In this document: positions 9,539 through 19,293 of the stretch, one piece after another | Position numbering within the stretch: the first letter of the stretch is position 1 | Layout: each line of letters opens with the position of its first letter | NCBI RefSeq assembly: GCF_004103735.1 | Contig: NZ_CP035281.1 | Location: 1,178,001 to 1,242,000, forward strand | Reading direction: 5' to 3' | Length of the DNA stretch: 64,000 nucleotides | Source of the DNA: Aminipila luticellarii | GTDB taxonomy: Bacteria > Bacillota > Clostridia > Peptostreptococcales > Anaerovoracaceae | Position numbers and translations under genes: made by a program | Notes under the pieces: generated by a model | What the model was told of the DNA's origin: nothing | Seen by the model: the letters and a program-made list of their open reading frames with translations, nothing else | Databases searched by the model: none

Positions 9539-10270
9539 ATGAACAATTTTGAGAATAAGGAAGAAGAAAGAAACAATAATTCCGGAAAAAAGGAATCGGA
9601 CTGCACCGAAACAAAAGAAAATATAAAAGAATTAGGTATTACAAACACCGTGGAGGATTTTAAAAGCGATATATTATGCCTGCCTATCATAGGCAGTATC
9701 GAAGGACATACTTTTGCAGCTCCTACAGACAAGACGACGAAGTATGAGCATATCATACCGCAGCTTACCGCCATAGAACAAAATGATCAGATCAAAGGGC
9801 TTCTAACTATTTTGAACACGGTAGGGGGAGATGTGGAGGCAGGCTTAGCTATTGCAGAACTGATTGCTACCCTTTCCAAGCCGACGGTTTCATTGGTCTT
9901 GGGCGGCGGGCATAGTATCGGAATACCGCTTGCCACAGCCGCAAAATACTCCTTTATTGCAGAGAGTGCGACCATGACTCTTCATCCGATTCGAATGAGC
10001 GGAATGATTATTGGAGCAGAGCCTACTTTTGATTATTTCAGAAAGATGCAGGATCGAATTATAGATTTCATTGTAAGGACATCCCATGCGAACAGGGAGC
10101 ATATTGTAAAATTGATGAACTGTACGGATAATATGTCCAATGACGTAGGGACCGTTTTGTTCAGCCATGATGCCGTAAAGGTGGGGCTGATCGAAGAAAT
10201 CGGCGGCTTAAGTCAGGCATTAAACAAATTGTATGAAATGATCGATGAAGAAAAAGATAAACAGAGTTGA
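9539..10270 (+). CDS. tepA: ClpP-fold serine protease, TepA (YlbL-region) type
   Basis: Member of the ClpP/crotonase serine-protease group closest to TepA, the translocation-enhancing protease of Bacillus. After a charged, disordered 45-residue N-terminus the ClpP core begins (SDILCLPIIGSIEG). The nucleophile is S126 in GGGHSIGIP and the general base is H149 in TLHPIRMSG. 'NTVGGDVEAGLAIAE' is the oxyanion strand. 243 residues from ATG 9539, chosen because GAAGGAG precedes it; the open frame extends to 9524. The next gene's promoter overlaps its stop codon. Confidence 0.82.
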   Translation: MNNFENKEEERNNNSGKKESDCTETKENIKELGITNTVEDFKSDILCLPIIGSIEGHTFAAPTDKTTKYEHIIPQLTAIEQNDQIKGLLTILNTVGGDVEAGLAIAELIATLSKPTVSLVLGGGHSIGIPLATAAKYSFIAESATMTLHPIRMSGMIIGAEPTFDYFRKMQDRIIDFIVRTSHANREHIVKLMNCTDNMSNDVGTVLFSHDAVKVGLIEEIGGLSQALNKLYEMIDEEKDKQS

Positions 10271-10296
10271 CAAATATTTCCATATATGCCTATAAT
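10267..10296 (+). promoter_or_regulatory. Consensus sigma-A promoter of the TadZ-like gene
   Basis: TTGACA at 10267-10272, an 18-base spacer, TATAAT at 10291-10296; both hexamers are perfect. The -35 overlaps the stop codon of the TepA-like gene. The start codon of the next gene is 30 bases downstream. Confidence 0.8.
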
Positions 10297-10325
10297 ATAG
10301 TATTAAAGGGGATAAGGAGAAATAT

Positions 10326-11399
10326 ATGGAGGTTATAACGATTCTTTTTGTAACAAATGATTTGGATTACGCAGAAGCTTTTTGTGACTGTATAACGGCA
10401 GAGAACAGATCCATACTCCTGACGGTTCTGTCAGAGAAAGCATTTAAAGAGTACAGGAAACTGGAACAATTTCATTTAATTGTGCTGGACTTTATGATTT
10501 CGGAACAGAGGGGTGATTTTGTAAGGCTGACCGAGGTGAAGAAGGAGGCGGAAGTGGAAAGCTCTTATTCTCAGAAAGATTTATACCGATATGATACGGC
10601 AGAAAATCTTTCAAACCGGCTCGCTTTTTTATATTGTTTAAAAACAGGAAATACATTTATCCGGCCTATGAAAGGCTCCGGCACGATTATTTTCTTTTGC
10701 AGTGCTTCAGGAGGAACGGGCAAGACTTCCGTCACCCTGGGGCTGGCACAGGATTTAGCCCGGTTTCATGGAAAGCGTGTACTTTATATCAATTATGAGG
10801 AATTGGAGTCCACCAATCAGTATTTTAAAGTCCAAGAGGAAAAGACCTTATCTGCGTATTTGTACTACGCAGAGGTCGGGAACGAATTTAATAAATGGAC
10901 GGAAGCCTTTACGGTGTCCAATGAATACGGTATCAGAGCATTCTCTGCTTCTAAGGGAAGAAATCCATTAAAATTATTAAATGTACAGGAGCTTGCCAAA
11001 TTTTTAGAGTGGATCCAAAAAGAAGCAAGCTTCGATTATATCCTTATCGACGGCGATAATTCTCTAAAGGAAGAAACGCTTTGGCTGATTTCTATTTGTG
11101 ATAACTTTTGTACAGTAAATGGTGAACAGGATGAAAAACAAGAATATTACGATCAGTATGTAGAACATTGTTTGGGAACGTCGATTTTGGATAAACGAAT
11201 TGAAGTAATCAACGGTTTTAAAGGGAAAGAGGAAACAGAACCAGAAAAAGATCCCCAAAAAATATATATAGATTATGACGAAAGCAGTTTTTTCATTCAG
11301 GAAGAAGGCGGTTCATTTGTTACAAGGCTTGATATTGGCCGGGATTTTGGCATGGGGATAAAGGAATTGTCAACAAAATTAACATTAATTTTACAATAG
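10326..11399 (+). CDS. TadZ/CpaE-like ParA-family ATPase
   Basis: Residues 1-110 look like a degenerate response-regulator receiver (ILFVTNDLDYAEAF; HLIVLDFM) and residues from about 120 form a MinD/ParA ATPase with the deviant Walker A GGTGKTS in CSASGGTGKTSV. This pairing is the CpaE/TadZ architecture, the polar hub that positions Tad/Flp pilus machinery. The pilus operon starts 6 kb downstream and has no TadZ of its own, so this is probably its missing part. 357 residues; the last codons overlap the PhoP box of the next gene. Confidence 0.7.
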   Translation: MEVITILFVTNDLDYAEAFCDCITAENRSILLTVLSEKAFKEYRKLEQFHLIVLDFMISEQRGDFVRLTEVKKEAEVESSYSQKDLYRYDTAENLSNRLAFLYCLKTGNTFIRPMKGSGTIIFFCSASGGTGKTSVTLGLAQDLARFHGKRVLYINYEELESTNQYFKVQEEKTLSAYLYYAEVGNEFNKWTEAFTVSNEYGIRAFSASKGRNPLKLLNVQELAKFLEWIQKEASFDYILIDGDNSLKEETLWLISICDNFCTVNGEQDEKQEYYDQYVEHCLGTSILDKRIEVINGFKGKEETEPEKDPQKIYIDYDESSFFIQEEGGSFVTRLDIGRDFGMGIKELSTKLTLILQ

Positions 11400-11406
11400 T
11401 TTAACA
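11379..11406 (+). promoter_or_regulatory. PhoP box: three direct repeats with 11-bp period
   Basis: TTAACA (11379), TTTACA (11390) and TTAACA (11401), each separated by exactly five bases. This is the Gram-positive PhoP binding pattern TT(A/T/C)ACA-N5. A TATAAT lies at 11442-11447, about 36 bases beyond the last repeat, and the phosphate symporter starts at 11496. Confidence 0.72.
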
Positions 11407-11495
11407 TTTATGCTCTTTTTATGATCTGCTCAAGAATATATTATAATAGGTATGGACTATAGTGGTATAAGCATATTCAATGGAAAGGGAATAAA

Positions 11496-13202
11496 ATGGA
11501 CAGGAACGGATTTCAGGTCATAATGACCTTATTGGGTAGTTTAGCCGTATTCATTTATGGAATGAACCTGATGAGTGACGGGCTGCAAAAAGCAGCCGGA
11601 GATAAAATGAGAAAATTTTTGTCTCTTTTGACCAGAAACCCATTAACTGGTGTTCTGGCGGGAATCTTGACAGCAGCGGTTCTGCAGAGCAGCAGTGCAA
11701 CAACGGTCATGGTCATTGGATTTGTCAGTGCCGGGCTTATGAATTTACCCCAAGCTGTCAGTATTATATTGGGGGCAAATATAGGAACGACCATAACAGC
11801 GCAGCTGATCGCTTTTCAAGTTGGAGATTATTTTTGGATTTTTATTTTGATTGGCTTCACGATGCATATCTTTATGAAAAAAGAGAACTGGGTTCATATA
11901 GGTCAGACTATATTTGCTTTTGGGCTGCTTTTTTTGAGTATTTACATCATGAGCGAATCCATGAAGCGTATAGCCCTATTGCCTGAAACCACACAACTGT
12001 TTTTAACCGTTAAAGAATGGCCTGTTATTGGAGTTTTTCTCGGCACCGCAATGAGCCTTGTGCTTCAGAGCAGTACCGCTTCCATGGCAGTGCTCCAGAA
12101 TCTGGCCGAGCAGATAGACTCCAATGGGTTCTCCAGTGTGATAGGGCTGGAAGCCGCATTGCCTATTATTTTTGGCACCAATATTGGCACGACTATTACG
12201 GCCGTTGCCGCATCTGTGGGAGCACCGTCCGACGCGAAAAGAACGGCAGCTGCTCATATTCTTTTTAATGTGGTCGGTACTTTTTTGTTTATGTTTTTTA
12301 TTCCTGCCTATTGCTGGTTCATCCGGTATATTTCACCTTCAGGTCTAGAATACCAAGTCATAGCAAGGCAGATCGCTAATGCTCATACATTTTTTAATGT
12401 GATTAATACGCTTATCTTCCTGCCGTTTATCGGAGTTTTAGTGAAACTTGTCATAAAAATCATCCCCGATAAAGATGCAGATAGACTGCCTTGGCAGCCT
12501 CAATATTTGGATTATAATATTATTGACCAACCGGTTTTTGCCATTCATCTTGCCACTAAGGAGCTTTTGAGAATGGCAGAGTTTGCGTTTCAGATGATTA
12601 AGAATGCCAAAAAAGGTTTTATTGCAGGAGACGCAGAAGCCGTAAGGAATGTAGCTAGGGAAGAAGAGATCGTCAACAGGCTTCAAGAGGAAGCGGTTAA
12701 ATATCTGGCTTCTATTTTTGCTACGGATACGCTGACGGAACATCAGGGAAATATTGTCTCGGGTCTCATCCACATTTCTTCGGATATTGAACACATGGGA
12801 GATAACTGTGTAAACATTGCTGCATTTGCAGAAGAAAAAATGAAAAATGGATATGAGTTTTCCGATGCGGCGTGTGCTGAGATTTATGAATGCTTTGATC
12901 AGGCCACAAGGATGGCAAGGACCATGATGAGGGTGCTGGAAGAAAGGGATATACATTTGGCTAAGGAGCTTCTTGCTCAGAAAAAAGAAATGAACAGAAT
13001 GGAAGAGCGCTTGAAGAAGCAGCATATTCGTAGACTGTACGATAAAAGCTGTTCTCCGGAATTTACGGTGATGTATACGGATGTAATTCATAATATTGAA
13101 AGAATTGGTGATTCCTGTAAAAAAATCGCGGAAGCAGTGATTTCTGATATTCAGTTCAAAGAAAATAATATGGCAAATAAAGAATTTAAGGATGCGATAT
13201 AG
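11496..13202 (+). CDS. Na+/phosphate symporter with PhoU-like tail
   Basis: Sodium-coupled phosphate importer of the NptA/PF02690 family. Two inverted-topology repeats carry the paired QSSS motifs (LQSSSATTVMVIG near residue 65 and LQSSTASMAVLQ near 190), with about nine membrane helices to residue 330. The C-terminal 220 residues are a PhoU-like helical bundle. 568 residues. The PhoP box upstream and the PhoP/PhoR-type pair downstream point to induction by phosphate limitation. Confidence 0.9.
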   Translation: MDRNGFQVIMTLLGSLAVFIYGMNLMSDGLQKAAGDKMRKFLSLLTRNPLTGVLAGILTAAVLQSSSATTVMVIGFVSAGLMNLPQAVSIILGANIGTTITAQLIAFQVGDYFWIFILIGFTMHIFMKKENWVHIGQTIFAFGLLFLSIYIMSESMKRIALLPETTQLFLTVKEWPVIGVFLGTAMSLVLQSSTASMAVLQNLAEQIDSNGFSSVIGLEAALPIIFGTNIGTTITAVAASVGAPSDAKRTAAAHILFNVVGTFLFMFFIPAYCWFIRYISPSGLEYQVIARQIANAHTFFNVINTLIFLPFIGVLVKLVIKIIPDKDADRLPWQPQYLDYNIIDQPVFAIHLATKELLRMAEFAFQMIKNAKKGFIAGDAEAVRNVAREEEIVNRLQEEAVKYLASIFATDTLTEHQGNIVSGLIHISSDIEHMGDNCVNIAAFAEEKMKNGYEFSDAACAEIYECFDQATRMARTMMRVLEERDIHLAKELLAQKKEMNRMEERLKKQHIRRLYDKSCSPEFTVMYTDVIHNIERIGDSCKKIAEAVISDIQFKENNMANKEFKDAI

Positions 13203-13276
13203 CGGGTAGTTGTGTTAAAATTAATAGGTAGACTAGATTCCATCACAAAACCGCCGGTTAAGGCTGAAGGGAAACC

Positions 13277-13966
13277 ATGAAAAAAATATTAATTATTGAG
13301 GATGAACCCAATATCATAGAATTGGTAGGTTATAATTTAAAAACAAACGGCTATAACTACATAAGCGCAGAGGATGGCATCATGGGCATTACGCTAGTGC
13401 ATAAGGAAAAACCGGATCTCATACTTTTGGATTTGATGCTGCCCGGGAAAAACGGGCATGAGATCTGCAGAGAATTGAGGGAAGACGGCAATAAAACGCC
13501 GATTATCATGCTCACTGCTAAAAGTGATGAGGTGGATAAGATCTTGGGGCTTGAATTTGGAGCAGATGATTATATCACCAAGCCATTTAGTGTAAGGGAG
13601 CTTATGGCCAGAATAAAAGCGGTTTTAAGAAGGTATGAAGAAAACAATTCTCCCGAAAAAACAAATGATTACATTATCCGTATCGATGATATTGAGATTA
13701 ATACGGACAGACACGAAGTCACGGTTGCGGGCAAATTAGTGGAGCTTACGTTGAAAGAGTTTGAACTGCTTTGCTTTCTGACTGAAAACAGAGGCCATGT
13801 TTTTTCGAGAAATCAGCTTTTGGATAAGGTTTGGGGAATTGACTATGTGGGTGAGACCAGAACGGTGGATGTCCATATACGATACTTAAGAAAAAAATTA
13901 GGTCAAGATGACAATGAAGACAAATATATCCAGACCATACGTGGAAAGGGTTACAAAATGAAATGA
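13277..13966 (+). CDS. phoP: OmpR/PhoB-family response regulator, probable PhoP
   Basis: Receiver domain with acidic pocket D9-E10-D11 region, phospho-acceptor D in LLDLMLPG, conserved T (MLTAK) and K (TKPF), followed by an OmpR-type winged helix ending in TIRGKGYKMK. 229 residues. Lying directly after a phosphate symporter that has a PhoP box, it is most likely the phosphate regulator PhoP, but a broader OmpR role cannot be excluded. Its stop overlaps the start of the kinase by four bases. Confidence 0.85.
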   Translation: MKKILIIEDEPNIIELVGYNLKTNGYNYISAEDGIMGITLVHKEKPDLILLDLMLPGKNGHEICRELREDGNKTPIIMLTAKSDEVDKILGLEFGADDYITKPFSVRELMARIKAVLRRYEENNSPEKTNDYIIRIDDIEINTDRHEVTVAGKLVELTLKEFELLCFLTENRGHVFSRNQLLDKVWGIDYVGETRTVDVHIRYLRKKLGQDDNEDKYIQTIRGKGYKMK

Positions 13967-14928
13967 AAAAGAGATTTTTACTCGCATCCGTAGGTATGAC
14001 CGTTTGTAATGTTCTTTTACTCTTATTTATAATGTCCTATTTTATCTCTATAGAATCCAATAATCATGGGAGCGCTTTTTCATTTATGCTCCATAACAGG
14101 TATTTTGGTATTACGATGGCGATATGTGTCGTATGTTCCGGAATATTTTCTTTACTTATTTATAATCAAATCATGAAACCAGTGAAAAGACTGCAAGAGC
14201 AGATGGTAAAGACGACAGAAGAAAACAGAAAAGCAGAAAAGATCCGGAGTGAATTTGTGGCCAATGTAACGCATGAATTAAAAACGCCCCTTACCTCCAT
14301 AGCCGGATTTATTGAAACCTTGCAGGATGGAGCTGCTGAAAACCCGGAGATAAGAAATAAGTTCATCGATATCATAGCCATTGAAACCGCCAGATTGGAA
14401 CGGCTGATTGAAGATGTACTGGTCTTGTCGGAGATTGAAAACAAAAAGGCTCCCTTGGATATCGTCCCTATAGATACGAAGGAAAGCCTGCTGAATCTGA
14501 TTTCTACCATAGAGCCCATTGCAAATGGAAAAAATATTACCATAGAGACTAAGCTGGCAGATCAATGTTTCATTGAAGGCAATGTCGACCGATTTATTCA
14601 AATGATGATGAATTTAATTGAAAATGCCATAAAATATTCAAAAGAGGATCAAGAGGGAAAAGTTCTGGTGTCCTCGTACCCAGATAAAGATAAAGTATAC
14701 ATTGAAGTAAGTGATAATGGAATAGGAATAGCAGAAGAACATTTCGGAAGACTTTTTGAAAGATTTTACCGAGTAGATAAATCCAGAACAAAGAAGGGTG
14801 GTGGCACAGGACTAGGGCTTTCAATCGTGAAGCACATTGCGTTCTTATTGAACGCAGAAGTGACTATAAAAAGCAAATTGGGTGAGGGAACTACATTTAC
14901 CGTTATTTTTAACCGGAAGGAGGAATAG
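13963..14928 (+). CDS. phoR: Sensor histidine kinase, probable PhoR (short form)
   Basis: Two membrane helices (about 7-30 and 45-67) with only a tiny outside loop, then HisKA with the phospho-His in VTHELKTPLTSIAGF, N box NLIENAIKYS, G1 DNGIGIAEE, F box and G2 GGTGLGLSI. At 321 residues it lacks the extracellular and PAS sensor domains of long PhoR proteins, so sensing is probably intramembrane or through partner proteins such as the symporter's PhoU-like domain (inference). ATG overlaps the phoP stop; the antiporter begins immediately after. Confidence 0.85.
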   Translation: MKKRFLLASVGMTVCNVLLLLFIMSYFISIESNNHGSAFSFMLHNRYFGITMAICVVCSGIFSLLIYNQIMKPVKRLQEQMVKTTEENRKAEKIRSEFVANVTHELKTPLTSIAGFIETLQDGAAENPEIRNKFIDIIAIETARLERLIEDVLVLSEIENKKAPLDIVPIDTKESLLNLISTIEPIANGKNITIETKLADQCFIEGNVDRFIQMMMNLIENAIKYSKEDQEGKVLVSSYPDKDKVYIEVSDNGIGIAEEHFGRLFERFYRVDKSRTKKGGGTGLGLSIVKHIAFLLNAEVTIKSKLGEGTTFTVIFNRKEE

Positions 14929-17229
14929 ATGGAACATCTCGATTTTTTAATCCGTGATTTAGCTCTCGTACTTGTAGTAGCAGGTATTACTACTGTTATT
15001 TTTAAAAAAATAAAACAACCTCTGGTTTTAGGGTATCTTTTAGCAGGATTCCTGACCAGTGCGAATTTCTCTATACTCCCCAGTATTGTAGATGCTGAGA
15101 ATATACATCTTTGGGGAGAACTGGGCGTTATCTTTATTATGTTTGCCTTAGGGCTGGAATTCAGTTTCCATAAGATTGCCAATATTGGCGGAAGTGCTAT
15201 TGTAACCGCCTCAACCGTTATAACCGCCATGGTCTTTATCGGATACGGTACCGGAATGCTGCTGGGCTGGAGCCGGATGGACAGTATCTTCTTAGGCGGT
15301 ATGCTTTCCATGTCATCCACTATGATTATATTGAAGGCGTATGATGAATTAAAACTGAAACACAAAAAATATGCTCAATTAGTCCTGGGAACGCTGATCA
15401 TAGAAGACGTAGTTGCCATTTTTATGATGATCGTGCTCTCTACTATATCGGTCAGCAAAGATGTATCGGGGCTTGAACTGGGTGGACAAATAGGAAAGAT
15501 GCTGCTGTACTTGATTATCTGGCTGCTTCTTGGTATTTATTTGATTCCTACCCTGCTCAAAAGAGCCACTAAATATTTAAATGATGAGACTCTTCTTATT
15601 GTCTCTCTCGGACTATGTCTGGGAATGGTGGTCATTGCCAATTATATGGGCTTCTCTTCCGCCTTAGGTGCATTTTTAGCCGGTTCTATTCTGGCGGGCA
15701 CGGTGAAGGCTGAAAAAATTGAGGAATTAGTCAATCCCATTAAGGATTTCTTCGGCGCTGTGTTTTTTATATCCGTAGGAATGCTGGTAGATCCGAGTTT
15801 AATCGTTAAGTATGCAGGGCCGATCCTGTTGCTTACCATTGTGACCATTGTGGGCCAGATGACCTTTTCTTTTATTGGTGTACTGCTGTCGGGGCAGACC
15901 TTGCGTACTGCTGTGGGAGCAGGCATGAGCATGGTGCAGATCGGTGAATTTTCTTTTATCATAGCGTCTCTGGGAACTTCTCTGGGGGTCACCAGTGAAT
16001 TCTTATATCCGATTGTCGTATCGGTATCCGTCATTACAACCTTTACAACTCCGATGTTCATCAAAAAATCGGATGCTGTCTATGCATTTCTAAACAAAGT
16101 TTTACCAAAAACAACTTTAAAAACCATTAAGCAGTATACTTCAGACAAACAAACTGAAAATGAAAAGGATCTGGACTGGAAGGAATATCTGAGCAAATAT
16201 ATACCCAGAACAGTAATTACAACCATCATTTTACTCTGTATATATATGGCGGGAACACAGGTATTCGTTCCGGCTTTATGCAACTATGGGATGAATCTGA
16301 AATATTCCAAATGGATTGGCGGAGCATTGACCGTAGTCCTGATGACTCCTGTAATCAATATGATGTCCTATCGAAGAAATATCATTTATACAAAGCTGTG
16401 GTTAAAAAATAAAACCAACCGATTGCCGCTGCTGGTCTTTAGGAGCTTTCGCATACTGGTCTCCCTTTTCTTTGTGCTGATGACAATTAATACGATGATG
16501 GATATTCCGGTTTGGATTTTGTGGATTCTTGCCTTAATCATTGTTTTTTTCAGTGTTAAATCTGATTTTATGGCCAGTAACTCCATAAAAATCGAAACAC
16601 GATTTATTGCAAATTTTAATGAACGTATTTTAGAAAAAAAGAAAAAAGAACGGGGTATCGTTAAAAACTATAGATGGCTGGATGAGACCTTGCTTATTGA
16701 ACAGTTCGAAATTCAAAAAATATTGATCGACGAGCCGGAAAAGAGTATTTATGCCAGGCGCAAGCTTGGGATACAGATTATAAAGGTGATCCGTAAGGAT
16801 CATCATATCAATCTTCCAGATATGAAAGCAGGTGTCAGAGAAGGAGACATTATAGTGGTCATGGGGAAAAAGAATAATCTGGATTCCTATGAAATGATTT
16901 TGAACAATACGGCAGTTGTAACCAGAGTAGAAGAACAGTTTACTTTAAGAGATTATACTTACAGACAGATTTTTACGTCTACAGATAAAGAAAACCATCT
17001 GCTTTGTATGGCGGTGAATGTGACAAATCAATGTGAGTTTTGCAACAAGACTATCCAAATGTCTAAAATCAAGGAGAAGTATCATGGATTTGTTATCGGT
17101 ATAGACCGGGGAGCTCTTTCCATGGTCGGTCCGAATAAAAATACGCAGATCATAGAGGGTGATGTGCTATGGGTACTGGGCGTTGAAACCACAGTAGATA
17201 AATTCTTAAAAGAAGGTATATTAAATTAG
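14929..17229 (+). CDS. CPA2-family cation:proton antiporter with RCK-C domains
   Basis: About 12-13 membrane helices of the KefB/CPA2 type (PLVLGYLLAGFLTSANF; LGVIFIMFALGLEFSF; FSSALGAFLAGSILAGT) to residue 390, an extra four-helix membrane block (400-540), then two RCK_C-like domains (about 590-670 and 680-760: AGVREGDIIVVMGKK and IIEGDVLWVLGVE). There is no Rossmann RCK_N (NAD-binding) domain, unlike KefB/KefC. 766 residues. ATG follows the kinase stop with no gap, so it is in the phoPR operon. Likely exports K+ or Na+ in exchange for protons. Confidence 0.8.
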   Translation: MEHLDFLIRDLALVLVVAGITTVIFKKIKQPLVLGYLLAGFLTSANFSILPSIVDAENIHLWGELGVIFIMFALGLEFSFHKIANIGGSAIVTASTVITAMVFIGYGTGMLLGWSRMDSIFLGGMLSMSSTMIILKAYDELKLKHKKYAQLVLGTLIIEDVVAIFMMIVLSTISVSKDVSGLELGGQIGKMLLYLIIWLLLGIYLIPTLLKRATKYLNDETLLIVSLGLCLGMVVIANYMGFSSALGAFLAGSILAGTVKAEKIEELVNPIKDFFGAVFFISVGMLVDPSLIVKYAGPILLLTIVTIVGQMTFSFIGVLLSGQTLRTAVGAGMSMVQIGEFSFIIASLGTSLGVTSEFLYPIVVSVSVITTFTTPMFIKKSDAVYAFLNKVLPKTTLKTIKQYTSDKQTENEKDLDWKEYLSKYIPRTVITTIILLCIYMAGTQVFVPALCNYGMNLKYSKWIGGALTVVLMTPVINMMSYRRNIIYTKLWLKNKTNRLPLLVFRSFRILVSLFFVLMTINTMMDIPVWILWILALIIVFFSVKSDFMASNSIKIETRFIANFNERILEKKKKERGIVKNYRWLDETLLIEQFEIQKILIDEPEKSIYARRKLGIQIIKVIRKDHHINLPDMKAGVREGDIIVVMGKKNNLDSYEMILNNTAVVTRVEEQFTLRDYTYRQIFTSTDKENHLLCMAVNVTNQCEFCNKTIQMSKIKEKYHGFVIGIDRGALSMVGPNKNTQIIEGDVLWVLGVETTVDKFLKEGILN

Positions 17230-17250
17230 ACAGTCGAAAAATGTCGATAT

Positions 17251-17284
17251 AAAACAGTTGTAAAATATTTACAACTGTTTTATT
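17251..17284 (+). terminator. Terminator after the antiporter
   Basis: A perfect 14-base stem (AAAACAGTTGTAAA and its complement) around a three-base loop, with the T-run built into the right arm. It separates the phoPR-antiporter operon from the Tad operon. Confidence 0.75.
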
Positions 17285-17323
17285 ATGTTATTGAGAGGAA
17301 TAAAAAGGAAGAAAAGTATTAAA

Positions 17324-18529
17324 ATGGATATAAAAACAAATTTAATTATTCAGATTACAGAAGACATAAGAAAAAGCATAAGCAGTATCAGCTGCGGAGA
17401 TGACGAGCAGGCAATGTTTCAGTGGATTGAAAAACAGGTTATATCTGATGACAGACTGGCATTCCACAGCTTTAAAGCAAAGGCTGCCTTGGTTCGTCAG
17501 ATTTATTATTCCATACGGAAGGATTTGGGGATCCTGCATCCTTTCAGCGAGGATAAGAACGTGACGGAAATCATGGTAAATGGGAAAGACAACATCTTTA
17601 TCGAGCGCTTTGGCGTGATAGAAAAGACCGACCAGCGATTTACCAGCACAGAAGAATTGGAGGAATTGATCCGAAGGATTGTAAGCAGAGTCCATCGGGA
17701 AATAAATGAGCTGAATCCCATTGTAGATGCCAGACTGCCGGATGGTTCCAGAGTGAACGCCGTCTATAAAAATGTCGCATTGAACGGACCCAGCTTAACC
17801 ATCCGAAAGTTTCCGGAAAAAGCTTTTTCCATGAAGGATTTAATAGGTTTGGAAACTATAACGGAGGAGGCGGCAGAGTTTTTGAGCAAAATGGTGACGG
17901 CAGGGCAGAATATTTTCATAAGCGGTGGAACGGGGAGCGGAAAAACCAGTTTGTTGAATGTTTTATCAAACGATATTCCCAAGGAAGAAAGAATCGTTGT
18001 TATAGAAGATTCTGCGGAACTCCAGCTGCACGAAATTGAAAATATCGTGAGGCTTGAATGCAGAAATGCAAATGTCCAGGGGAAAGGTCTTGTAGATATG
18101 CAGCAATTGATCAAGACCAGCCTTCGAATGAGGCCCAATCGGATTATTGTGGGGGAAGTGAGAGGAAAAGAGGTTTTGGATATGCTTCAGGCCTTCAACA
18201 CGGGACATGACGGGTCACTTTCCACAGGGCACGGGAATTCCATCTTAGGAATGCTGAGACGTTTGGAAACTATGGTACTGCAAGCTGCCGATTTCCCCAT
18301 TGATGCCATACGGAGTCAAATTTCCGAGGGAATAGACATTATGGTTCATTTAGGGAGACTGCCAGATCGTTCCAGAAGAGTTCTTGAAATTTCAGAAATA
18401 TGCGGATATGAAAAAAATCAATATATTCTTAATGGTTTATTTAAATATGACGTAAAGGACGGATTAAAAAAAACGGAGAATCAACTGATAAACAGAGAAA
18501 AACTGTTATTAAGAGGGGTATATCTATGA
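17324..18529 (+). CDS. tadA: Tad pilus assembly ATPase TadA/CpaF
   Basis: Hexameric secretion ATPase that powers Flp pilus assembly. Walker A GGTGSGKTS lies near residue 201, an Asp box and Walker B (RIIVGEVRGKE) follow, and the N-terminal domain has the family's 'VTEIMVNGKDNIFIERFG'. 401 residues from ATG 17324, preceded by AAGGAAG; the frame runs back to 17285 into the terminator, so that earlier start is unlikely. Its end overlaps the next gene by four bases. Confidence 0.92.
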   Translation: MDIKTNLIIQITEDIRKSISSISCGDDEQAMFQWIEKQVISDDRLAFHSFKAKAALVRQIYYSIRKDLGILHPFSEDKNVTEIMVNGKDNIFIERFGVIEKTDQRFTSTEELEELIRRIVSRVHREINELNPIVDARLPDGSRVNAVYKNVALNGPSLTIRKFPEKAFSMKDLIGLETITEEAAEFLSKMVTAGQNIFISGGTGSGKTSLLNVLSNDIPKEERIVVIEDSAELQLHEIENIVRLECRNANVQGKGLVDMQQLIKTSLRMRPNRIIVGEVRGKEVLDMLQAFNTGHDGSLSTGHGNSILGMLRRLETMVLQAADFPIDAIRSQISEGIDIMVHLGRLPDRSRRVLEISEICGYEKNQYILNGLFKYDVKDGLKKTENQLINREKLLLRGVYL

Positions 18530-19293
18530 AAAGTAATCAGGTTGACGATATATATAATTATGATGACTATAGACTGCAGGGAAAGGATGCCCGAAATTAT
18601 TTTATGGCTGCCGGGATGAGTCTGTTTTTCGTAGGATATATTTTCTATTTTAATATTCTTGTTGCAGCCTGTACCGCCCTGTTAGCCATTCCGCTTAGAA
18701 AAACTTATATTCAGTTTCAGATCAAGAAACGAAAGGAACGGTTACGACAGCAGTTCCGGGATTTACTCTATTCTCTTGCCTCATCTATTGCTGCGGGAAG
18801 ACAAATGGCGGAAGCTCTTATGGAAGGAAGCAAAAATTTATCCTACATTTATGAAGAGAAAGAACCCATTATGATAGAACTGAAATATATGACAAGAAGC
18901 ATGGAAGAAAGCCGAGTGACCGATGAAATGATTTTAAAGGATTTTGCTTATCGCAGCGGACTGGAAGAGATTATTCATTTTGCAGATGTGTATTCCACCT
19001 GCCGGACCACCGGTGCCAATGTCAATGAAATGATAGCCAAAGCAGCGGAAGTGATTATGGATAAGATGACCATAGACCGAGAGATCAAAGCTATTACAGC
19101 TCAGAAGAAGGCAGAAGCAAAAATTATCAGTTCTATGCCGGTCTTTATCCTTGTATTTTTAAACCTTGCATCCCCCGGCTATTTGGACAGCCTGTATCAT
19201 ACCTTGGCGGGCCGTCTAATCATGACGGCAGCCTTGGGAACTATATTCATATCTTATTATATTATGAACAAAATACTGGAGGTCAGAATATGA
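18526..19293 (+). CDS. tadB: TadB-like type II/IV secretion inner-membrane protein
   Basis: 255-residue platform protein. Two N-terminal helices around residues 27-60, a basic cytoplasmic loop (KKRKERLRQQFRDLLYSLASSIAAGRQMAEAL), which is the T2SSF signature, and two C-terminal helices. Overlaps tadA and the following tadC-like gene by four bases on each side, so all are coupled. Confidence 0.82.
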   Translation: MKSNQVDDIYNYDDYRLQGKDARNYFMAAGMSLFFVGYIFYFNILVAACTALLAIPLRKTYIQFQIKKRKERLRQQFRDLLYSLASSIAAGRQMAEALMEGSKNLSYIYEEKEPIMIELKYMTRSMEESRVTDEMILKDFAYRSGLEEIIHFADVYSTCRTTGANVNEMIAKAAEVIMDKMTIDREIKAITAQKKAEAKIISSMPVFILVFLNLASPGYLDSLYHTLAGRLIMTAALGTIFISYYIMNKILEVRI

